Shown piece after piece: positions 1 through 4,286 of a stretch of 6,120 bases of DNA (the stretch's first letter is position 1; each line of letters begins with the position of its first letter). The DNA lies in the NCBI GenBank assembly GCA_020848855.1, contig JADLHH010000561.1:1-6120 (forward strand). The letters are read 5' to 3'. The notes beneath the pieces were generated by a model. It had not been told where the DNA came from. It did no database searches and saw only the letters and a program-made list of their open reading frames with translations. Source of the stretch: Anaerolineae bacterium. Its GTDB lineage: Bacteria > Chloroflexota > Anaerolineae > Aggregatilineales > Phototrophicaceae. A program made the position numbers and the translations under genes.

Positions 1-546
1 GGCAATAGATGGGGAGTCGTCCAGAAATACGGCAATCGACTCGGCTGTGAGGTCGCGCACCTGCGCGGCTTGAGCTTCGGTCGCACCCCGGCTTTCCGGG
101 CTGCGCCGCGTGCCATGCCCGATGATCGCCACCGCCGCGCTTGCCGGATCAGCGCCGCTCAGCCGCAGCGCATCGGCGACGCGCTGGCGCACCGCCCGCG
201 CCAGATACGGATGCTCGCCCAGCGTCGGCGTGTAGCGCAGCGTTCGCCCACCGCGCCGGGTGACCGCGCCGTCCAGCCCCATTTCCGCCGGGATCACCGT
301 TCGCGTGAAGTAGCCCTGCGCCGTGAACAGCGGCACAATCGTCACGTCGGCGGCTGCCAGCGTGTCGATCACCTGATGGAACGACGGCATCTCCTTCCAG
401 AAGGCAGCCGTCACTTCGTCGGCGACACCAAGCCCGCGCAGCCGGTCGACCTGCTCCCACACCACGCCCGCCGTCTCCGGGCTGATGTGCGAGCCGTGCC
501 CGACCAGCACGACGGCAGTCTCCGGGACTGAGGCATTCCCCGGCAC
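1..546 (-). CDS. cbiX: CbiX-type sirohydrochlorin chelatase, C-terminus beyond window
   Basis: Reading leftwards from GTG at 546-544 gives 182 open codons that run off the window edge; a TGA lies two codons upstream, so the start is tightly bounded. The protein has two CbiX-like halves. The first contains VVLVGHGSH (about residues 12-20, candidate metal ligand His17) and LFTAQGYFTRTVIP (about 73-86). The second begins with VAIIGHGTRRSPES (His144) and reaches FLDDSPS before the edge. CbiX/SirB proteins insert Co2+ or Fe2+ into sirohydrochlorin, giving cobalamin precursor or siroheme. In the first half, the second His often seen in this family (GxHxxxDIP) is replaced by GYFTRTVIP, so only one half may be catalytic. 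With cysH and hemB nearby, a siroheme-directed ferrochelatase (SirB-like) role is plausible, but metal specificity cannot be read from the sequence. Start and stop of the neighbouring sirC-like remnant are 3 nt apart, and no strong Shine-Dalgarno is visible, which suggests former translational coupling. Confidence 0.85.
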   Translation of the reverse strand, partial: MPGNASVPETAVVLVGHGSHISPETAGVVWEQVDRLRGLGVADEVTAAFWKEMPSFHQVIDTLAAADVTIVPLFTAQGYFTRTVIPAEMGLDGAVTRRGGRTLRYTPTLGEHPYLARAVRQRVADALRLSGADPASAAVAIIGHGTRRSPESRGATEAQAAQVRDLTAESIAVFLDDSPSIA

Positions 547-549
547 GAT

Positions 550-762
550 TCACTCGCTTTCGTTGTGCAAATCCGCGACTAATCGGTCGATGATAGCACG
601 CGCCCCGGCTTCGTCACCAGCGCGCAGCAAGTCCAATGCGGGCGAATCGAGGATCGTGCGCCACAGATCGCGGCGCAAATCAGGTGTCCCGATTTTGCGA
701 ATCTGTGGGCGCAGTTCCGCCAGCCAGCCGGCAAGCGTGGCGTAAGGTTGCGCCCGTGCCCG
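550..762 (-). pseudogene. 5'-truncated precorrin-2 dehydrogenase / siroheme synthase N-terminal-domain remnant
   Basis: A frame ending at TGA 552-550 reads as protein-like for about 70 codons. It includes YATLAGWLAELRPQIRKIG, PDLRRDLWRTILDSPALDLL, RAGDEAGARAIIDRL and NESE. The pattern LAELR..I......RR.LW..ILDSP.LDLL..GDE..AR..I resembles the C-terminal helical region of SirC/Met8/CysG-N proteins, which oxidise precorrin-2 to sirohydrochlorin. The NAD-binding Rossmann part (GGG.VA..K) that should precede it is absent. Upstream the frame stays open only to a TGA at 801-799, with no ATG, GTG or TTG before the TTG at 678-676, and the coding character ends near a 9-bp-unit repeat. It lies 3 nt upstream of the chelatase that would use its product, the arrangement expected of an intact sirC-cbiX operon. 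I infer a decayed gene. Alternatives are a sequencing or assembly error, or a different small protein. Confidence 0.55.
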
Positions 763-772
763 TCCTGTTTCT

Positions 773-799
773 CTTGGCGTTCTTGGCGACCTGGCGGTT
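773..799. repeat. Three tandem 9-bp units (CTTGGCGNN-like)
   Basis: Three contiguous 9-mers read CTTGGCGTT (773-781), CTTGGCGAC (782-790) and CTGGCGGTT (791-799). The reverse strand reads in one frame as MNRQVAKNAKRN starting at 802. From memory, very similar 'NRQ.AKNAK' strings from 'cttggcgtccttggcgtcttggcgg'-type sequence recur in intergenic DNA of many unrelated bacteria, so this is more likely a dispersed intergenic repeat than a gene. It sits 11 bp beyond the truncated end of the sirC-like remnant. The interval 803-848 after it shows no gene or clear signal. Confidence 0.6.
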
Positions 800-848
800 C
801 ATGAATTCGCTTTTGCAGTTTGATGCGTTTGCCCTGTACAGAATGTTC

Positions 849-876
849 TTGACGGATTGCAGAAGCAGGTTACACT
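849..876 (+). promoter_or_regulatory. Sigma70-like promoter of the cysH-hemB transcript
   Basis: TTGACG (849-854, five of six matches to TTGACA) is followed by a 16-bp spacer and TACACT (871-876, four of six matches to TATAAT). Transcription would begin about seven bases later, near 883, immediately before the ATG at 884. The first leader ORF would then be leaderless or nearly so. No competing promoter is evident between here and cysH. Confidence 0.6.
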
Positions 877-883
877 GTATCCT

Positions 884-940
884 ATGGCTACGATTTTGAT
901 TCCGGGGTTCGTCTGTTGTTGTATGCTCAACCAACCGTGA
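884..940 (+). CDS. Leader peptide 1 with Cys-Cys-Cys (putative attenuation peptide)
   Basis: This 18-codon ORF from ATG 884 to TGA 938-940 encodes MATILIPGFVCCCMLNQP. Three consecutive TGT Cys codons lie at 914-922. The ATG falls about 8 nt after the -10 box and has no Shine-Dalgarno in front of it, so translation from a leaderless 5' end is the natural reading. An intrinsic terminator follows at 995-1023, and the transcript continues towards cysH, a cysteine-biosynthesis gene. This layout is that of an amino-acid attenuation leader: ribosomes would pause at the Cys codons when charged tRNA-Cys is scarce. Downstream of the Cys codons, AACC copies (929-932 and 933-936) can pair with GGTT copies (945-948 and 955-958), giving switchable structures. 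The peptide itself probably has no function beyond being translated. Expression is not shown by sequence alone. Confidence 0.72.
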   Translation: MATILIPGFVCCCMLNQP

Positions 941-1000
941 GGATGGTTGTCGCCGGTTCGTGCCTGCCCGAATTCTGAAGCCAGATGTGCAGCTAAAACC
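928..1000 (+). promoter_or_regulatory. Alternative-pairing region of attenuator 1
   Basis: A 1:2-type hairpin can form as CAACCA (928-933) with TGGTTG (944-949), or as AACCG (933-937) with CGGTT (954-958). A competing 2:3-type pairing is GGTT (955-958) with AACC (997-1000), continued inwards by U961-A995, G962-U994 and CTGC (964-967) with GCAG (989-992). The second pairing uses the 5' arm of terminator 1 and would prevent it from forming. A ribosome paused at 914-922 would cover the upstream AACC copies and favour the competing pairing. The antiterminator is interrupted by internal mismatches, so it is less convincing than the one in attenuator 2. Confidence 0.45.
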
Positions 1001-1023
1001 CCGGTCACAGCCGGGGTTTTTTT
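995..1023 (+). terminator. Intrinsic terminator 1 (attenuator 1)
   Basis: AAAACCCCGG (995-1004) and CCGGGGTTTT (1011-1020) form a perfect 10-bp stem around the 6-nt loop TCACAG, followed by T through 1023. It lies between leader ORF 1 and leader ORF 2 with no full-size plus-strand gene ending before it. It therefore acts as a leader terminator rather than an end-of-operon terminator. Confidence 0.9.
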
Positions 1024-1039
1024 GTGGGTGAATGCCGAA

Positions 1040-1096
1040 ATGACGATTCGAGTTCTGTGTACGATGTGTTGTCTGGACAAACCTCACGGCGCGTAG
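1040..1096 (+). CDS. Leader peptide 2 with three Cys codons (putative attenuation peptide)
   Basis: This second 18-codon ORF, ATG 1040 to TAG 1094-1096, encodes MTIRVLCTMCCLDKPHGA. TGT codons lie at 1058-1060, 1067-1069 and 1070-1072. A Shine-Dalgarno-like GGGTGA (1026-1031) sits 8 nt before the ATG, unlike leader 1. It begins 17 nt after the end of terminator 1, and terminator 2 follows 26 nt after its stop. Having the same length, the same number of Cys codons and the same downstream logic as leader 1 is hard to attribute to chance. A ribosome stalled at 1067-1072 would cover AACC at 1080-1083. One that reaches the TAG would cover GGTT at 1098-1106 and allow terminator 2 to form. There is no room for a good separate promoter, so it probably acts only on transcripts that passed terminator 1. 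Confidence 0.72.
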   Translation: MTIRVLCTMCCLDKPHGA

Positions 1097-1125
1097 TGGT
1101 TCGGTTGATCATGTCTGTATTAACC
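1080..1125 (+). promoter_or_regulatory. Antiterminator switch of attenuator 2
   Basis: GGTTGAT (1103-1109) can pair with ATTAACC (1119-1125) as a 7-bp hairpin with one G-U wobble and a 9-nt loop. This captures the AACC that starts the 5' arm of terminator 2 (1122-1129), so the two structures exclude each other. The same GGTT (1103-1106), or the copy at 1098-1101, can instead pair with AACC (1080-1083) at the end of leader ORF 2. These are the 1:2, 2:3 and 3:4 relations of a classical attenuator, with the polarity expected for stalling at Cys codons. Confidence 0.6.
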
Positions 1126-1155
1126 CCGGACTGCGAGCGCGCCGGGGTTTTCTTT
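1122..1155 (+). terminator. Intrinsic terminator 2 (attenuator 2), just upstream of cysH
   Basis: AACCCCGG (1122-1129) and CCGGGGTT (1142-1149) make an 8-bp GC-rich stem with a 12-nt loop, followed by TTTTCTTTTTG. It ends only about 15 nt before the cysH start. A full terminator placed directly upstream of a gene's ribosome-binding site, with no plus-strand gene before it, indicates attenuation. Confidence 0.82.
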
Positions 1156-1170
1156 TTGTTTGGAGCGAAG

Positions 1171-1848
1171 ATGCCAGATTACAACCTGCTGAATGCGTTG
1201 CTGGTCTACCCGGAAGATATCCTGCACTGGGCGGTCGAAGCCTACGGCGACCGGCTCGCAGTCGTCACCAGTTTTCAGGGGACGGGAATCGTCACGCTGC
1301 ACATGCTGCACCAGATGGGAGTCACGGTCGACGCGCTGACGCTCGACACCGGGCTGCTGTTCCCCGAAACCTACGACCTGATGGATCGCTTGCAGGATCG
1401 CATTCGGTTCAATCTGGTGAAGGTCAAGCCGGGACTGACGGTCGAGCAGCAGGCGGCACGCTATGGCGATGCGCTGTGGACGCGCGACCCCGACCTGTGC
1501 TGCTCGATGCGCAAGGTTGTGCCGCTTGACCAGGCGCTGGTGGGCTACGACGCCTGGATCGCCGGGCTGCGCCGCGACCAGTCGAAGTCTCGCCGCAGCG
1601 CGCAGGCAATTGCCTGGGATCTGCGCAACGAGAAGGTGAAGATCAACCCGCTGGTGGACTGGACAGAAGACATGGTCTGGACGTACATCCAAGCCTACGA
1701 CCTGCCGTACAACGCGCTGCACGACCGTGGCTATCCGAGCATTGGCTGTTTCCCGTGCACGCAGGCAGCGGCGACATCCGGCGACCCGCGCGCCGGGCGG
1801 TGGGCGAATCACCCTAAGACCGAATGCGGCATCCATGTGCAGGGATAG
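1171..1848 (+). CDS. cysH: Assimilatory adenylyl-sulfate (APS) reductase, phosphoadenylyl-sulfate reductase family
   Basis: This 225-residue cytosolic protein reduces activated sulfate (APS) to sulfite with thioredoxin or a similar donor, in cysteine biosynthesis. Visible motifs are the adenylyl-sulfate-binding SFQGTGIV (about 34-41), LDTGLLFPETYDL (58-70), CC at 110-111 in DLCCSMRK, GLRRDQSKSR (132-141), NPLVDWTEDMVW (159-170), CFPC (193-196) and the catalytic ECGIH near the C-terminus (218-222, Cys219). The CC...CxxC set is the [4Fe-4S] ligand signature of the APS-using branch, so APS rather than PAPS is the likely substrate. The start ATG at 1171 is preceded by GGAG (1162-1165) with 5-nt spacing. 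The frame stays open further upstream to a GTG at 1024, but that would translate through terminator 2, so I reject the longer form. The stop TAG directly abuts hemB. Two Cys-codon attenuators lie upstream. Confidence 0.93.
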   Translation: MPDYNLLNALLVYPEDILHWAVEAYGDRLAVVTSFQGTGIVTLHMLHQMGVTVDALTLDTGLLFPETYDLMDRLQDRIRFNLVKVKPGLTVEQQAARYGDALWTRDPDLCCSMRKVVPLDQALVGYDAWIAGLRRDQSKSRRSAQAIAWDLRNEKVKINPLVDWTEDMVWTYIQAYDLPYNALHDRGYPSIGCFPCTQAAATSGDPRAGRWANHPKTECGIHVQG

Positions 1849-2883
1849 ATGATGAGTCTACAGATCAAGCAGCAAGCCGCCATGACGGCGCGACCACGCC
1901 GCCTGCGCCTGACCAGCAACATGCGGCGGCTGGTGCGCGAAACCAGCCTCAGCCCGGCGGATTTCATCCAGCCGCTGTTCGTGCGCTACGGGCGTGACGA
2001 AAAACGACCGATCGGGGCGATGCCGGGGCAGTTCCAGTGGTCGGCGGATCGCGTTGGGGCGGAAGCGCGCGAGATCGCCGCGCGCGGGATTCCGGCGGTG
2101 ATCCTGTTCGGCATCCCCGAAACCAAAGATGCCTACGGCAGCGAAAACTACGACCCGAACGGCATCATCCCGCAGGCGATTCGCGCCATCAAGGACGCCA
2201 CGCCGGAACTGGTCGTGATTTCCGACATGTGCTTCTGCGAGTACACCGATCACGGGCACTGCGGGGTCGTCAACCACGCCGAAGATGCCGATTACAACCC
2301 GCACCTGCCGGAAGGCTACCTGCTCAACGATGCCACGCTCAACCTGCTCGGCGAAGCGTCGGTCGTTCACGCTGAAGCCGGCGCGGATATGATCGCGCCG
2401 TCGGGCATGATCGACGGGATGGTCGGTGCGATTCGCTCGGCGCTCGACGACACCGGCTTCGGGCACGTCAGCATCATCAGCTACGCGGCGAAGTACGCCA
2501 GCGGGTTCTACGGTCCGTTCCGCGAGGCGGCACACAGCGCGCCGACGTTCGGCGACCGCAGCCAGTACCAGATGGACCCGGCAAACCGGCGCGAGGCGCT
2601 GCACGAAGTCGCGCTCGACGCTGCCGAGGGCGTGGACGCGATTATGATCAAGCCGGCGCTGCCGTACCTCGACGTGCTGAGCGCCGTTCGCCAGCAGATC
2701 GATCTGCCAATCGCGGCGTATCAGGTGAGCGGCGAATATGCCATGCTGCAGGCGGCTGCCGCCAATGGCTGGCTCGACCTGCGGCGCTGCGCGCTCGAAA
2801 GCCTGGTCGGCATCAAACGCGCCGGGGCGGACATGATCGTCAGCTACTTCGCCAAAGAGGCGGCGGGCTGGCTGGCGGAGTGA
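1849..2883 (+). CDS. hemB: Porphobilinogen synthase (delta-aminolevulinic acid dehydratase)
   Basis: This 344-residue cytosolic enzyme condenses two 5-aminolevulinate molecules to porphobilinogen, the common early step to siroheme, heme and B12. Motifs in order are RRLRLTSNMRRLVRE near the N-terminus, FGIPETKDAYGSENYDPNG, the metal site DMCFCEYTDHGHCG with three Cys (C128, C130, C138), APSGMIDGMVGAIR, SYAAKYASGFYGPFREA (Lys215), IMIKPALPYLD (Schiff-base Lys268) and AYQVSGEYAM. The three-Cys form marks the zinc-dependent class. ATG 1849 follows the cysH TAG with no gap; ATG 1852 is equally possible and better spaced (7 nt) from AGGG (1841-1844). An internal ATG at 1882 would give about 333 residues, closer to the usual family length. 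Translational coupling with cysH is likely, which places HemB under the cysH leader. Its last 40 bp overlap the converging URO-D-like gene. Confidence 0.96.
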   Translation: MMSLQIKQQAAMTARPRRLRLTSNMRRLVRETSLSPADFIQPLFVRYGRDEKRPIGAMPGQFQWSADRVGAEAREIAARGIPAVILFGIPETKDAYGSENYDPNGIIPQAIRAIKDATPELVVISDMCFCEYTDHGHCGVVNHAEDADYNPHLPEGYLLNDATLNLLGEASVVHAEAGADMIAPSGMIDGMVGAIRSALDDTGFGHVSIISYAAKYASGFYGPFREAAHSAPTFGDRSQYQMDPANRREALHEVALDAAEGVDAIMIKPALPYLDVLSAVRQQIDLPIAAYQVSGEYAMLQAAAANGWLDLRRCALESLVGIKRAGADMIVSYFAKEAAGWLAE

Positions 2884-3998
2884 GCCTGGTCGTAGCGACA
2901 TTCGTCCTGCGTGACCTGCATCAGCCAGCGCATACGACCGACTCCCGTCCCTGCTGCTAACGACCCGGCGGTGGCGATCACCAGCCTGCCAGTGCTGCCC
3001 GCCGCCCGGAAGTTGCTCATGACCCGTTCGCGGATCACGCCTGCGGACTCGTTGCGGAGCAGGAACGGCGGAATGTGTCCCTTGATCACGGCGTCGGGCA
3101 TTTTCTCGCGGATCAGGGCAATATCAACCTCCGGTCCGTAGTTGACTTCGTTGATCCCCAGTTCGCGCTGCTGGTCGAGGTGGTGTCCCATCGCGCTGTC
3201 CGAATGCTGATAGCGCCGGGCTTCGCCGGGGGCGAGGCAGTCCAGTACGTGGCGCAGCACCGGCACGCAGTATTCGTTGTACAGCGCGCGGTTGAACAGG
3301 GCGCTGTTGTCGTCGGTGATCCACCAGCCGGGCTGCCTGTTGCCGCTGAAGCGGCGCAGCGTCTGGTTGAGTTCGACCATCTTCTGCGCGAGGATGTCCC
3401 GAAAACGACGCATCAGGTCGGGGTAGTCATAAAACCAGTAGAAAGCGGTCGTCGGCTCCAGCACCGCCGTGATGATAGTGGCAGGTCCCCGGCTGCCTTC
3501 GCCGAGCAGCGGCATAGCGTCACCTCTCGATTTGTGGGTTTCCCACTCCTGCAGAAAGGCGTCGGGAAACGCCCATTTGTCCATATCGGCGGCTTCCGCT
3601 TTGTCGAGAATGTGGGCGAATGCGTCGGGATCATCGGTTGCGGGGGTCAGCCAGGGGGTCGCGCCTTCGGTGTATGAGAAGAAACAGGCGAACAGGTTCT
3701 CGATTCGACGCGGCTGGTACTGCCAACTGTCTTCGTCAAAGAACGTCTTGCCGACGTACTGCCGCGTGACCGCGTTCGCGGTTTGGTGCAGATCATCGCG
3801 GTATGCCTTGTCCAGATAGTACTGGACGGTCGATTCGACGTTCAGGAACTCGAACAACCAGTGATCGTCCGGCGAAAATTCCAGCGCGCAGCGCGGCTTA
3901 TCGGGGGTTGGCTGCCAGCAGCGGTCGTTCTCTGCCCAGAATTGGTCGGTGTCGAGATCCGATGTCAGGTCAATAAATTCTTGTTCGATAATCGCCAT
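2844..3998 (-). CDS. Uroporphyrinogen decarboxylase (URO-D) superfamily protein, substrate unknown
   Basis: The 384-residue product MAIIEQEFIDLTSDLD... has the general look of URO-D-fold proteins: ITDDNSALFN and HSDSAMGHHL (His265-Asp267) mid-protein, ELGINEVNYGPEVDIALIREKMP, then VIKGHIPPFLLR and the C-terminal ATAGSLAAGTGVGRMRW (342-358). The family includes HemE, which decarboxylates uroporphyrinogen III to coproporphyrinogen III, and corrinoid methyltransferases of the MtaA/CmuA type. I do not see the HemE N-terminal RQAGR motif, nor the HxC zinc motif of the methyltransferases, so neither function should be assigned. Proximity to hemB and cbiX hints at tetrapyrrole chemistry but is weak evidence. 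ATG at 3998-3996 is preceded by GAGGA (4013-4009) with 10-nt spacing. The last 12 residues (HSASQPAASLAK) lie within the overlap with hemB. A TATAAT box occurs about 65 bp upstream. Confidence 0.82.
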   Translation of the reverse strand: MAIIEQEFIDLTSDLDTDQFWAENDRCWQPTPDKPRCALEFSPDDHWLFEFLNVESTVQYYLDKAYRDDLHQTANAVTRQYVGKTFFDEDSWQYQPRRIENLFACFFSYTEGATPWLTPATDDPDAFAHILDKAEAADMDKWAFPDAFLQEWETHKSRGDAMPLLGEGSRGPATIITAVLEPTTAFYWFYDYPDLMRRFRDILAQKMVELNQTLRRFSGNRQPGWWITDDNSALFNRALYNEYCVPVLRHVLDCLAPGEARRYQHSDSAMGHHLDQQRELGINEVNYGPEVDIALIREKMPDAVIKGHIPPFLLRNESAGVIRERVMSNFRAAGSTGRLVIATAGSLAAGTGVGRMRWLMQVTQDECRYDQAHSASQPAASLAK

Positions 3999-4020
3999 TT
4001 TGTAAGCATCCTCAGAAGCG

Positions 4021-4045
4021 GGCAGTCCGAGTCCAATCGACTGCC
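4021..4045. promoter_or_regulatory. Hairpin in the 5' leader of the URO-D-like gene
   Basis: GGCAGTC (4021-4027) and GACTGCC (4039-4045) form a perfect 7-bp inverted repeat with an 11-nt loop. It lies between the candidate -10 box and the start codon of the minus-strand gene, so it would be transcribed in its 5' leader. There is no T-run, so it is not a terminator. It could be an operator or an RNA structure, and no known family is recognised. Confidence 0.4.
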
Positions 4046-4063
4046 GATTCGCCTTCTACTTCA

Positions 4064-4069
4064 ATTATA
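4064..4069 (-). promoter_or_regulatory. -10 box for the URO-D-like gene
   Basis: The minus strand reads TATAAT, a perfect -10 hexamer, giving a start near 4057 and a leader of about 60 nt. No good -35 is visible at 16-18 bp: TTGGTC (4089-4084) is only 14 bp away. The promoter is therefore probable but may rely on an activator. Confidence 0.45.
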
Positions 4070-4154
4070 TCGAACTTGCGGACGACCAAAGGGCGGGGGC
4101 GCGTCTGTCCGCCAATTCTCCGTTTCTAATTGTCGATGGTCATATCCGAGATGG

Positions 4155-4183
4155 TATTCAAGCCGCGCTGAAACTCCTATAAT
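4155..4183 (+). promoter_or_regulatory. Promoter for the secreted LmbE-like gene
   Basis: TATAAT (4178-4183) is a perfect -10 hexamer. TATTCA (4155-4160), 17 bp upstream, is a weak -35. Transcription would start near 4190, leaving a leader of about 97 nt that carries the palindrome and tandem repeat below. Confidence 0.55.
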
Positions 4184-4204
4184 GGGAATAGCCGCATTTA
4201 CAAA

Positions 4205-4218
4205 TTCCATAAATGGAA
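4205..4218. promoter_or_regulatory. Perfect palindrome, candidate operator
   Basis: TTCCATAAATGGAA has two 6-bp arms around AA. It lies about 15-28 bp downstream of the predicted transcription start, a typical place for a repressor site. The regulator is unknown and no regulator gene is in the window. Confidence 0.4.
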
Positions 4219-4227
4219 CGGCGTCTC

Positions 4228-4255
4228 ATTTCGGGCGTGCTATTTCGGGCGTGCT
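4228..4255. repeat. Perfect tandem duplication of 14 bp
   Basis: ATTTCGGGCGTGCT occurs twice back to back (4228-4241 and 4242-4255) with no mismatch. It is in the 5' leader of the LmbE-like gene, 32 bp before its start codon. It may be a recent slippage duplication or a pair of protein-binding half-sites. Confidence 0.85.
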
Positions 4256-4286
4256 CTTCGTATTGACTAAGGGAAAGGGGATCATT

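Noticed and set aside
70..531. Plus-strand ORF of 153 codons
   Set aside because: Arg-rich shadow of the cbiX reading frame on the opposite strand.
823..852. Small ORF MRLPCTECS with two Cys codons just upstream of the leader
   Set aside because: It ends inside the -35 box of the promoter, has no clear ribosome-binding site or own promoter, and no terminator follows it. Probably chance, although a third, decayed module cannot be excluded.
884..1023. Known riboswitch in leader 1 (a B12-box-like GAAGCCAGA near 979; also SAM, TPP, c-di-GMP types)
   Set aside because: Only a fragment of the B12 box is present, without the rest of the cobalamin core, and no other conserved riboswitch core is visible. 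The Cys-codon ORF explains the leader better.
680..1087. Minus-strand ORF of 135 codons covering the leader and repeat
   Set aside because: It reads through both the repeat and the terminator in antisense, has unnatural composition, and overlaps the promoter and leader features.
1024..1170. N-terminal extension of cysH from GTG 1024 (49 extra residues) or ATG 1111
   Set aside because: The extension would be translated through terminator 2, resembles no CysH N-terminus, and ATG 1171 has a well-spaced GGAG.
1858..2901. 347-codon minus-strand ORF opposite hemB
   Set aside because: Antisense shadow of a strongly identified gene in GC-rich DNA. It is rich in Arg/Val/Ala/Asp and lacks recognisable motifs.
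3075..3677. 200-codon plus-strand ORF opposite the URO-D-like gene
   Set aside because: Shadow frame without motifs. The opposite strand encodes a coherent 384-residue family protein.
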